From: Betaproteobacteria bacterium HGW-Betaproteobacteria-16
GTDB lineage: Bacteria; Pseudomonadota; Gammaproteobacteria; Burkholderiales; Burkholderiaceae_C
Assembly (NCBI GenBank): GCA_002840835.1
Contig: PHCQ01000035.1
Location: 1-48,814, forward strand
Length of the DNA stretch: 48,814 bases
Direction of reading: 5' to 3'
The position numbers were made by a program, and so were the translations under genes. Position 1 is the stretch's first letter. Each line of letters begins with the position of its first letter. The notes under the pieces were generated by a model that saw only the letters and a program-made list of their open reading frames with translations, ran no database searches and was not told where the DNA came from. Positions 22,495 to 29,899 of this stretch are shown piece after piece.

Positions 22495-24279
22495 TCAGTG
22501 AGAGTGTTCGGAGGCGAGTTGTTCCAGCAGGTCCGAGAAGGCGCGCACGCACAGGTCCATGTCGTCGCTGGTGGTGGATTCGAGCGGGTTGTGGCTGATG
22601 CCGCTGTTGAGGCCGCGCACGAAGAGCATGGCCTGCGGCATCACTTCGTGCAGCTTCATGGCGTCGTGGCCGGCACCGCTGGGCATGCGGTGCAGTGGCA
22701 CACCCAGCGCGGTCACCGCTTTTTCCCAGCGGGCCTGCCACGCAGGTGCGCTGGGCGCGGCGGCGGCGCGCATGGTTTCTTCCAGGGTGTGGCGCACGCC
22801 GCGTCGCTCGCAGATGGCGTTCAGTTGCGCGAGCACGTCGCGCTCGAGTGCGTCTCGCTGTGCATCACTGGGTGCGCGCAGATCGAGTGAAAACGTGCAG
22901 CGACCCGGCACCACATTGATCGACCCATTGGGTACCTGCAGCATGCCGATGGTGGCTACCGAATCGCCGTCGACTGCCGCCCGCTGTTCGGCATACAGGG
23001 CGAGTTCGGCCACGGCAGCGGCAGCGTCACGCCGGCGGTCCATGGGCGTGGTGCCGGCATGGCAGGCCATGCCCACCACCTCGCCCAGGTAGCGCACGCT
23101 GGCGTTGATGGACGTGACCACGCCCAGGGGAATGTCCAGCTCGTTGAGCACCGGTCCCTGTTCGATGTGCACCTCCACGAAGCCGAGGTATTTCGCCGGG
23201 TCGCGCTTCAGCGCGTCGATGGCTTCCAGCGTGGCGGGCAGGCCGGCGTGTTGCATGGCCGCGCGCATGGTCACGCCGTCGGCGTCCTGCTGGTCCAGCC
23301 AGGCCGGGTTGAAGTGACCGGTGAGCGCGCCCGACCCCAGGAAGGTGGCCTTGTAGCGCTGGCCTTCCTCTTCCGCGAAACCCACCACCTCAATGCCAAA
23401 GGGCAAGCGCCTGCCCGTCGCATGGAGTTGCTTCACGCAGGCCATGGGCACGAAGATGCCCAGTCGCCCGTCGTACTTGCCACCATTGCGAACCGTGTCG
23501 AAGTGGCTTCCGGTGAGCAAGGCTGGTGCATCAGGGGTGGTGCCGTGGAACCGCCCCACCACGTTGCCCACGGCATCAATGCTCACTTCATCAAACCCGC
23601 ACGCCCGCATGCCCGTCACCAGATCATTCATGCATGCGCGGTGCGCATCGGTCAGGTAGGTCACCGTCAACTGGCCGTGCTCCTTGTAGCCCGGGTCGCT
23701 GTGCCGTGCCAGCGCCTCGTGCCAGTCCCATACCTCGTTGCCCAGCGTGGGCTCAAAGCCGAACTTGTCGTTCAGCCGGATTTCGGCGATGCGATGGATG
23801 TTGCGCAGGCTCTCACTGCGTTCGAAGTCCACCGGGTGGTGCAGGCGGCGCTCGAAGGTGGCGATGATCTCTGGCTTGCTCAGGCCGTTGCCACGTGGGC
23901 CGCGCACCGCCAGGATGAACGGAAACCCGAAGCGGGCCAGGTAGTCGGCGTTGAGCTGGCGGATGTGGGCCAGTTCCTCGGGCGTGCAGCTCGTCAGCCC
24001 AGCCTTGTTCTGTTCAACGGTCGACTCGGCCGTGAGCGTGCGAGCTTCCATGGCCTTGCCGGCCAGTTCCGGGTGGGCGCGGATCAGCGCCAGTTGCGCG
24101 TCCACCGGTGCAGCGGCCAACACGCCCACCATAGCGTGCTTGAGCGCCGCCAGCGAAGCGAATGGCCGTTGCGCCAAGGCCTGCTGCGCAATCCAGGGCG
24201 AATGTTCGTACAGGCCTTCGAGCATCTGCGCAGCCTCTGCCGCCGATGCGCTGTTGAGTTGTTCGAGTGTGTGGGACAT
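22495..24279 (-). CDS. OHCU decarboxylase - allantoate amidohydrolase fusion (UraD-AllC)
   Basis: This 594-residue protein combines two steps of urate breakdown. Residues 1 to about 165 are UraD, which decarboxylates 2-oxo-4-hydroxy-4-carboxy-5-ureidoimidazoline to S-allantoin; they show HPELAGK (69-75) with the catalytic histidine and FGFPFILAVRG (117-127). Residues from about 185 to the end are AllC, a zinc/manganese M20-type amidohydrolase that converts allantoate to ureidoglycine with release of ammonia and CO2. It shows GSHFDTV (257-263), D270, EEEGQRY (303-309), HIEQGP and the GTTPMDRRRDA dimer-lid motif. The intervening step, allantoin to allantoate, is supplied by PuuE encoded 10 bases upstream. 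Confidence 0.93.
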   Translation of the reverse strand: MSHTLEQLNSASAAEAAQMLEGLYEHSPWIAQQALAQRPFASLAALKHAMVGVLAAAPVDAQLALIRAHPELAGKAMEARTLTAESTVEQNKAGLTSCTPEELAHIRQLNADYLARFGFPFILAVRGPRGNGLSKPEIIATFERRLHHPVDFERSESLRNIHRIAEIRLNDKFGFEPTLGNEVWDWHEALARHSDPGYKEHGQLTVTYLTDAHRACMNDLVTGMRACGFDEVSIDAVGNVVGRFHGTTPDAPALLTGSHFDTVRNGGKYDGRLGIFVPMACVKQLHATGRRLPFGIEVVGFAEEEGQRYKATFLGSGALTGHFNPAWLDQQDADGVTMRAAMQHAGLPATLEAIDALKRDPAKYLGFVEVHIEQGPVLNELDIPLGVVTSINASVRYLGEVVGMACHAGTTPMDRRRDAAAAVAELALYAEQRAAVDGDSVATIGMLQVPNGSINVVPGRCTFSLDLRAPSDAQRDALERDVLAQLNAICERRGVRHTLEETMRAAAAPSAPAWQARWEKAVTALGVPLHRMPSGAGHDAMKLHEVMPQAMLFVRGLNSGISHNPLESTTSDDMDLCVRAFSDLLEQLASEHSH

Positions 24280-24289
24280 GGCGGCGCTC

Positions 24290-25243
24290 TCAGGCTGTGA
24301 TCAGAGGATGCGTGGCCTTCCAGTGTCGGGCGATGTCGACGCGCCGCGCCACCCACACCTGTTCGTGCGACTGGATGTGGTCCAGGAAGCGCTGCAGCGC
24401 GGTGATGCGGCCGGGCCGCCCCAGCAGGCGGCAGTGCATGCCGATGCTCATCATCTTCGGGCGGTCCAGCCCGTCCGGGTCGCCTTCGGCGTACAGCGCA
24501 TCGAAGCTGTCTTTCAGGTACTGGAAGAACGGATCGGCGTGCGAGTAGCCCTGGGGCAGCGCAAAGCGCATGTCGTTGCAGTCCAGCGTATAGGGCACGA
24601 TCAACTGGTGCGTGTCGCTGCCGTCGGTCTTGCGCACCTTCATCCAGAACGGCAGGTCGTCGCCGTAGTAGTCGCTGTCGTACTCAAAGCCGCCGAAGTC
24701 GGCCACCAGGCGGCGCGTGTTCGGGCTGTCGCGCCCGGTGTACCAGCCCAACGGGCGTTCACCGCCCAGGCGCTCCATGATGGCCATGGCCTGCGCCATG
24801 TGGGCGCGCTCGGTGGCTTCGTCGACGTTCTGGTAGTGGATCCACTTCAGGCCATGGCAGGCCATCTCATGGCCCAGCTCCCGCAGCGCAGCCGCCACGT
24901 CCGGGCACCGCTCCAGCGCCGTGGCCACGCCGAACACCGTCAGGTGCAACCCGCGTCGCTCAAACTCGCGCAGGATGCGCCAGACACCTGCGCGCGAGCC
25001 GTACTCGTAGATGCCCTCCATGCTGATGTGCCGCGCCGGGTAGGCTGCCGGGTTGAACATCTCGGACAGAAACTGTTCCGACGCGTCGTCGCCATGCAGC
25101 ACGCAGTTCTCACCGCCTTCCTCAAAGTTCAGCACGAACTGCACCGCAATGCGCGCGCCATTCGGCCATCGCGCATGAGGCACATCACGGCCGTAGCCAG
25201 CCAGGTCACGGGGGTAGGGCAGGGTGGTGTCGTAAAGCAGCAT
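24290..25243 (-). CDS. puuE: allantoinase PuuE (polysaccharide-deacetylase fold)
   Basis: This 317-residue enzyme of the PuuE group hydrolyses allantoin to allantoate and is unrelated to the classical AllB amidohydrolases. It has the deacetylase-like barrel. Recognisable segments are NFEEGGEN (about 39-46), LGHEMACHGLKWIHY, GWYTGRDSPNTRRLV and YDSDYYGDDLPFW. The start at 25243 (MLLYDTTLPYPRDLAGYG) is the family start; a frame 16 codons longer enters the repeat upstream. It precedes UraD-AllC by 10 bases. Repeat copy C lies between it and gntR, with almost no room for a separate promoter, so readthrough from gntR is likely. Confidence 0.93.
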   Translation of the reverse strand: MLLYDTTLPYPRDLAGYGRDVPHARWPNGARIAVQFVLNFEEGGENCVLHGDDASEQFLSEMFNPAAYPARHISMEGIYEYGSRAGVWRILREFERRGLHLTVFGVATALERCPDVAAALRELGHEMACHGLKWIHYQNVDEATERAHMAQAMAIMERLGGERPLGWYTGRDSPNTRRLVADFGGFEYDSDYYGDDLPFWMKVRKTDGSDTHQLIVPYTLDCNDMRFALPQGYSHADPFFQYLKDSFDALYAEGDPDGLDRPKMMSIGMHCRLLGRPGRITALQRFLDHIQSHEQVWVARRVDIARHWKATHPLITA

Positions 25244-25264
25244 GGGTAGATGAGCGAAGAGATT

Positions 25265-25361
25265 TATCCAGGAACACCGCGGAACCGGCATTGCCGGGCC
25301 GCAGGTGTTGCCCCCTGAGGGGGGATGCGGCTACACGAAGTGAGCAAGCAACGGGGGGGAG
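25265..25361 (-). repeat. 3'-end structured repeat, copy C (after gntR)
   Basis: On the minus strand it begins right after the gntR stop with a run of Cs. It contains a CCCCCCTCAGGGGG hairpin and then the conserved three-part stem AACACC/GTGTT, TGCGG/CCGCG and CCGGC/GCCGG around an AAT loop. It ends in CCTGGATA. The outermost pair (A-T here against G-C in copy B) has changed on both sides. The same-strand gene puuE follows, which argues against complete termination. Confidence 0.78.
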
Positions 25362-26027
25362 TCATGACAAGGCCATCGAAATGTCATTGGCCGGCACCTT
25401 GCGGTCGAAGGTCAAGTTCGCTTCCACGTGGATCAGGTGCTCGTTCATGAGCCGCACGGCCAGAGCTTCGTCCCGCGCAGCCAGCGCCTTGACGATGTCC
25501 GCGTGCTCCTCACTCGAGTGTTCAGCCGCCGTGCTGCTCTGGTACATGAGCGTGATCAGCGCACAGCGGGAGATCAGTTCGCGCAACAACTCGGCCAGCA
25601 CCTGGTTGCCCATGAGTTCGGCCATGCGCACGTGGAAATCCCTCAGCAGCTCGGTGCGGCCGGCCACGTCCTGGTTGTTGACAGCCTCTTTCTCCTGTGC
25701 AACGTGTTCACGAAGTGCCTTGATCTTGGCTGGCGTGACGGTCTGCACGAAGGCGCGTGTCATCTCGGTCTCCAGCATGCGGCGCACCGCAAAGACCTGT
25801 TTCGCCTCCGCCACCGACGGGGTGGCCACAAAGGCACCCCGCGCCGGCTCCAGGCGGATCAGCCGGTTCTGCGACAACTGGAACAGCGCCTGGCGAACCA
25901 GGGTGCGTGACACGCCAAAATGGTCGGCCAGCTTTTGCTCGGCCAGCTTGGTGCCTGGCTGCAAGCGGTGCTCCACAATGGCCTTCGTCAGCGATGCAAC
26001 GATGTGATGGGTGCTGGAGATTTCCAT
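25362..26027 (-). CDS. GntR-family regulator with FCD domain
   Basis: This 221-residue regulator has an N-terminal winged helix-turn-helix (about residues 10-75, LADHFGVSRTLVRQALFQL). A C-terminal all-helical FCD ligand domain follows, with likely metal/ligand residues in the D-FHVRMAEL and EEHADIVKAL regions. The start at 26027 (MEISSTHHIV) is chosen because the longer frame covers the operator. It is divergent from uraH and upstream of puuE and uraD-allC. The TGTATACA palindrome in its own leader, repeated before puuD and before importer 2, is the likely binding site. It probably represses purine degradation until a pathway metabolite binds; the effector is unknown. Confidence 0.88.
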   Translation of the reverse strand: MEISSTHHIVASLTKAIVEHRLQPGTKLAEQKLADHFGVSRTLVRQALFQLSQNRLIRLEPARGAFVATPSVAEAKQVFAVRRMLETEMTRAFVQTVTPAKIKALREHVAQEKEAVNNQDVAGRTELLRDFHVRMAELMGNQVLAELLRELISRCALITLMYQSSTAAEHSSEEHADIVKALAARDEALAVRLMNEHLIHVEANLTFDRKVPANDISMALS

Positions 26028-26057
26028 GGGCGCATCATATCCCCAACGAGCAAAAAC

Positions 26058-26065
26058 TGTATACA
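26058..26065. promoter_or_regulatory. TGTATACA operator, site 2 (gntR/uraH)
   Basis: This palindrome, in the context AAACTGTATACACTTT, lies in the 77-base gap between divergent gntR and uraH. It is 31 bases from the gntR ATG and 40 bases from the uraH ATG. At that distance it can control both promoters and give autoregulation. It is identical in its 8-bp core to sites 1 and 3. Confidence 0.7.
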
Positions 26066-26104
26066 CTTTTGGTCGACCGCAACCCACCAGAAAAGGACAC
26101 ACGC

Positions 26105-26458
26105 ATGGGCTTGAGTACACACGTTCTGGACACCATGCACGGGTGCCCTGCCGCCGGCATGACGGTGGCGCTTTACAAGACCGACGGCGAGCAGGCGACG
26201 CTGGTCAAGCAGTTCACGCTGAACGCAGACGGTCGCAACCCGGACGGACCGCTCTACGACAACGCCAACCTCAAGGTCGGCACCTACCGCCTGGTGTTTG
26301 ATGTGCAGGGTTACTTTGCCCAGCGCGGGGTGCCATTGCCCGAGCCTCAGTTTCTGAACCGGGTGTCGATCGACTTCGGTGTGGCCCATGTCGACCAGCA
26401 CTATCACGTACCGCTGCTGGTGAGTCCGTGGAGCTACAGCACGTATCGGGGCAGCTGA
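26105..26458 (+). CDS. uraH: 5-hydroxyisourate hydrolase (transthyretin-like)
   Basis: HIU hydrolase converts 5-hydroxyisourate, the product of urate oxidation, to OHCU. The 117-residue protein starts MGLSTHVLDT (H6), has the conserved arginine in NADGRNPDGPL (R44) and HVDQHYHVPLLVSPW, and ends with the diagnostic YRGS tetrapeptide. No signal peptide is present, so it is cytosolic. A GGA-type ribosome site lies before the ATG. It is divergent from gntR and works between PuuD and the UraD domain. The downstream 70 bases up to repeat D hold nothing I can name. Confidence 0.96.
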   Translation: MGLSTHVLDTMHGCPAAGMTVALYKTDGEQATLVKQFTLNADGRNPDGPLYDNANLKVGTYRLVFDVQGYFAQRGVPLPEPQFLNRVSIDFGVAHVDQHYHVPLLVSPWSYSTYRGS

Positions 26459-26527
26459 CGCAGCCGGTTCTGCGGGTGCCAGGGGCTCGAACCCTTCCAG
26501 CCGGAGGTATCGTCGGAGCACGTGTCT

Positions 26528-26622
26528 CGATCCAGGGGCCCCGTGGAACGGGCTTTGCCCGGCCACAGGGGCCGTCCCCCCGCGCAGCAGGGGGGGAAGA
26601 CGCGTCAGCGGCGCAGGGGGGC
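26528..26622 (-). repeat. 3'-end structured repeat, copy D (after lipoprotein gene)
   Basis: On the minus strand it starts at the TAG stop of the lipoprotein gene. It has the CCCCCCTGCTGCGCGGGGGG hairpin shared with copy B. The long stem is GGCCCC/GGGGCC outside, TGTGG/CCACG in the middle and CGGGC/GCCCG inside around an AAA loop. All three stems differ from copy B by compensatory changes. It ends in CCTGGATC. The element lies between two convergent genes (uraH and this one). Confidence 0.8.
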
Positions 26623-27171
26623 CTACCGGTTCCTCTGGCCTTCGGTCAAGGTGTCCAGCTGGAAGTGACCGCTGCGGTCCCAGAGCCACACGTCGGTGTA
26701 GACGACGCCACCCAGCGACACAGGCGCCGGGAAAGGTGCAGCCGACTGCACCGTGCGTTCGATTTCGCGCATCACGTCGGGCACGTGGCTCGGCGCCCGC
26801 ATCCAGTTCAGGTTGCGCACATTGCCCCGGTTGTCGACCTCCACCTGCAACACACCCACCGCGTGCAACAAAGGCGGCAACTTGCCCTTGTATATGCGGT
26901 GTCCGTTGTGGCCATAGAGGTGGCTGGCGCCGTCCTTGCGGTACTCCATGGGGGTGCGCGCGTGGGAGATGATGGCCGGCGGTGGCAGCTCGACCACGGG
27001 AGGCGGGGCTGGTGGGGTCGGCAGGGCAATGGGCTCTGGCGCGGGAGGCTCAGGCGGTGTGGCGCAAGCCGTCAGCAGGGCGGCGATGCCTGCAGTCATC
27101 CACAGTCGCAGGCTACGCGTGGCGCTTGCCTGCCAGGGCTGGAGGGGGCGGTCAAGGACGTTGTCTCTCAT
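26623..27171 (-). CDS. proline-rich lipoprotein with TonB C-terminal-like domain
   Basis: This 182-residue protein has a signal with lipobox LLTAC (C36), preceded by a long basic/polar stretch. A start at 27099 would give a shorter, more usual signal. A Pro-rich spacer follows (about residues 39-68). The C-terminal region, GVLQVEVDNRGNVRNLNWMRAP...IERTVQSAAPFPAP, resembles TonB C-terminal domains. It is probably anchored in a membrane with a periplasmic domain. It is not a canonical TonB, since it has a lipobox and not an inner-membrane anchor. Its place between uraH and xdhC may be accidental, or it may serve uptake. The function is unknown. Confidence 0.7.
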   Translation of the reverse strand: MRDNVLDRPLQPWQASATRSLRLWMTAGIAALLTACATPPEPPAPEPIALPTPPAPPPVVELPPPAIISHARTPMEYRKDGASHLYGHNGHRIYKGKLPPLLHAVGVLQVEVDNRGNVRNLNWMRAPSHVPDVMREIERTVQSAAPFPAPVSLGGVVYTDVWLWDRSGHFQLDTLTEGQRNR

Positions 27172-27333
27172 GATGGCTGGCCTTGTCGTGTGATGGGGGC
27201 CACAGCGGCTCGAGGAGGGCATATGGCGACGCGTCTGCAGTGTATGGTGGTTTCAGAAATCCGGAGTGCCATGCATCGCCGGATACTGGACGCTGGTCGT
27301 CGCGTTAACGTTTCCACACAATTTTTTTCATCC

Positions 27334-28149
27334 ATGCCACAGCTTTCAGCAGACATCGACCATCTTCTGGGTCGCTTGCGACTGGGTCCGGCGGTGCTGG
27401 TCACTGTTGCACAGACCCGGGGTTCCGTCCCGCGAGAGGCCGGGGCATGGATGGCGGTGTTTGCCGATGCGGTGATCGGCACCATTGGCGGGGGGCATCT
27501 GGAATGGGACGCCGAGCGCCGTGCGCGCGAACGGTTGAGCAGCGGCGAAGCGCAGACCTGCGAGCACAAGGTGGTGCTCGGACCCAGTCTGGGCCAGTGC
27601 TGTGGGGGTACCGTGATCCTGCGCTATGAGCTGGTCGACCATCAACAGCTTGCCGATCTGACAGACCGGCTGGCGCCGCCGCTGTGGCCGGTGGCCCTGT
27701 TTGGCGGGGGCCACGTGGGGCGGGCCATCGTGCAGGCGCTACGCCCACTGCCGTTCGCCGTCACCTGGATCGACAGCCGCGACGAGGTGTTTCCGGGTGG
27801 GCTGCCTGCGTCGGTGCGGACCGAGCATTCCGATCCGGTGCAGGCAGCCGTGCGTGAACTCGCGCCTGGCAGCCGGGTGTTGATCATGAGTTTTTCTCAT
27901 GCCGAAGACCTGGAAGTGGTGGCCGCATGCCTGGAACGGCTGCGCGCACACAAGGATCTGCCGTTCGTGGGGTTGATCGGCAGCCGCACAAAGTGGGCAG
28001 CATTCTCGAATCGTCTGCGGCAACGCGGATTCGGCGATTCCGAACTGGCCGCCATCACCTGTCCCATCGGCCTCCCCGGCATTGAAGGCAAGCAGCCCGC
28101 CGTCATCGCAGCGAGCGTGGTGGCTCAACTGCTGATGGTCACGGGCTGA
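27334..28149 (+). CDS. xdhC: xanthine dehydrogenase accessory protein XdhC
   Basis: XdhC binds the molybdenum cofactor, protects its sulfuration and inserts it into xanthine dehydrogenase. The 271-residue protein has the N-terminal XdhC/CoxI domain (VTVAQTRGSVPREAGAWMAV; GTIGGGHLEW; QCCGGTV) and a C-terminal Rossmann domain (LFGGGHVGRAIVQAL; FVGLIGSRTKWAAF). The start at 27334 gives the family N-terminus; a frame open far upstream crosses repeat D and the lipoprotein gene. The xdhA and xdhB structural genes are not in the window, so the client enzyme must be elsewhere. Its output, urate, feeds the PuuD pathway encoded next to it. Confidence 0.93.
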   Translation: MPQLSADIDHLLGRLRLGPAVLVTVAQTRGSVPREAGAWMAVFADAVIGTIGGGHLEWDAERRARERLSSGEAQTCEHKVVLGPSLGQCCGGTVILRYELVDHQQLADLTDRLAPPLWPVALFGGGHVGRAIVQALRPLPFAVTWIDSRDEVFPGGLPASVRTEHSDPVQAAVRELAPGSRVLIMSFSHAEDLEVVAACLERLRAHKDLPFVGLIGSRTKWAAFSNRLRQRGFGDSELAAITCPIGLPGIEGKQPAVIAASVVAQLLMVTG

Positions 28150-28179
28150 CAGCACGGGATGTGTGGCTCCGCCAGCGCG

Positions 28180-29580
28180 TCAGTCGATCTGCTGCGGCAG
28201 CCACAGGTTCAGCGCAATGGAAATGGCAGCGGCTGGCAGCAGACCGCTGGTCATGAGAATTTTTGCGGTATTGGGCAGATGCTGCAGCGCGTCAGGTGCC
28301 AGTTGCAGGCCCAGTCCCACAGACAGGGCGGTGGCAAAAATCACCATGTTGCGCCGGTTCCATGGCACCTCTGACAGCATGTTCAGGCCAGCGGCGGCGA
28401 CCATGCCGAACATGATGATGGCTCCGCCACCCAGCACGGTGACCGGCATGCTGGCCACGACGGCGCCGAGCTTCGGCACCAGACCGCACAGGATCAGAAA
28501 CACGCCACCCAGCGTCACCACATGGCGGCTCATCACGCCGGTCATCGACACCAGTCCCACGTTCTGGCTGTAGCTGGTGTTGGGCAACGCGCCAAACACG
28601 CCGGCCAGCGCGGTGCCCAGACCGTCGGCGAAGGTGGCGCCGCGGATCTCTGCATCGGTGGCCTGGCGACTGGCGCCCCCCTTGGCAATGCCCGACACAT
28701 CGCCCACGGTCTCAATGGCGGAGACGATCGACATGAAGCACATGCCGATGATGATGGTCCAGTTGATTTCCCAACCGAACCTGAAAGGCTGGGGCAAGGT
28801 GAACCAGGGGGCACTTGCCACGCCCCCAAAGCCGACCTTGCCCAGCATCGCTGCATACAGGTACCCGGCGACAAGACCCAGCAGCACGGCAGCCACGGAA
28901 AGCATGCCGCGCGAAAAAAACTTCAGCAACAGGGTGACAGCGATCACCACGAGGGCCACCGACCAGTTTTCCAGGCTACCGTAAGCCGGTTGGCCTTTTA
29001 TCGTGGCGCCTCCGGCCGCGTATTCCACGCCCACCTTGATCAGGGCGAGTCCGATCATCAGAATGATCAGCCCCGTGACCAGCGGCGGAAAGGCGTGGCG
29101 GATTCGGCCAATGAAGAAGCCGATGCAGAAATGGAAAACACCTCCGATCACCACGCCCGTCATCAGTCCGGCCATGCCGGCCACCCCGGCACCTGCGACC
29201 GCAGGCACCATGATCGGGATGAACGCGAAACTGGTGCCTTGCATCACCGGCAGCCGCGCGCCAATCGGTCCCATGCCCAGTGTCTGCAGCAAAGTGGCGA
29301 CCCCGGCGAAAAGCATGGACATCTGGATCAGGTAGACCGTGCTGGGAAAGTCAGGCGAACCCGAGCCAAACCCAAAGCCCGCAGCGCCTGAGACGATGAT
29401 GGCCGGCGTGACGTTGCTCACGAACATCGCCAGCACATGTTGCATGCCCAATGGCACGGCCTTGGCCAGAGGTGGTGTGTGATCCGACTGCCGCAGCTGC
29501 TCGGGGGTGCCCAGGGAGTGGTCGGCCACGGATGTCTCCGGAAGGGGTTGGATTGGGGGCCGCCGCTTGCGCGTGGTCAT
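28180..29580 (-). CDS. NCS2-family purine (urate/xanthine) permease
   Basis: This is a nucleobase:cation symporter-2 protein of 466 residues with the 14-span UraA/XanQ fold. Visible signatures are TPAIIVSGAAGFGFG, the substrate-site segment near VMQGTSFAFIPIM, SAIETVGDVSGIAKGG and ALPNTSYSQNVGLV (the NCS2 motif). The closest functional types are XanP/XanQ and UacT/UapA-like urate-xanthine carriers. The ATG at 29580 has an AAAAGG too close to work. A GTG at 29529 is preceded by GGAG at six bases and may be the true start (449 residues). It is divergent from puuD and supplies urate or xanthine to the pathway. Confidence 0.92.
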   Translation of the reverse strand: MTTRKRRPPIQPLPETSVADHSLGTPEQLRQSDHTPPLAKAVPLGMQHVLAMFVSNVTPAIIVSGAAGFGFGSGSPDFPSTVYLIQMSMLFAGVATLLQTLGMGPIGARLPVMQGTSFAFIPIMVPAVAGAGVAGMAGLMTGVVIGGVFHFCIGFFIGRIRHAFPPLVTGLIILMIGLALIKVGVEYAAGGATIKGQPAYGSLENWSVALVVIAVTLLLKFFSRGMLSVAAVLLGLVAGYLYAAMLGKVGFGGVASAPWFTLPQPFRFGWEINWTIIIGMCFMSIVSAIETVGDVSGIAKGGASRQATDAEIRGATFADGLGTALAGVFGALPNTSYSQNVGLVSMTGVMSRHVVTLGGVFLILCGLVPKLGAVVASMPVTVLGGGAIIMFGMVAAAGLNMLSEVPWNRRNMVIFATALSVGLGLQLAPDALQHLPNTAKILMTSGLLPAAAISIALNLWLPQQID

Positions 29581-29759
29581 CCTTTTGCATCAGCAATATA
29601 CGGAAAATGTGAAACCTTTGGGTGCGGAAAACCGGCCATGGGTGCAGCCTGTGCGATTCGTCACGACCGTGTTGCCATGGCACGCACCATGCTTGTCCAT
29701 CGCCTTGCGTGCTCGCATCGGCTGGTGCTGGCCGACAATCATCTTGCGGTTGCAAAACG

Positions 29760-29767
29760 TGTATACA
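29760..29767. promoter_or_regulatory. TGTATACA operator, site 3 (puuD/NCS2)
   Basis: This palindrome lies in the 319-base gap between the divergent NCS2 permease and puuD genes, 132 bases before the puuD ATG. A -10-like TACAAT (29764-29769) overlaps it in the puuD direction, so repressor binding would block that promoter. The rest of the gap shows no further feature I can support. Confidence 0.68.
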
Positions 29768-29899
29768 ATTTTTCCTTCAGGTCGCAGCGGCGCAAGGCGT
29801 TCCATACAACGTTCCCAGTGCGCGGCCCTCATCCGGTTCAGAGCGCCCGCAGTGGTGAACCGCAAACCATTGACGGTGAAACCGTCGATTTGAGGTGCC

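Noticed and set aside
18661..22890. Very long open frame (1409 codons) on the plus strand opposite maeB, the M20 hydrolase and uraD-allC
   Set aside because: It is a GC-rich antisense shadow with Gly/His/Val-rich, low-order translation and no recognisable domain, while the minus strand encodes clear proteins.
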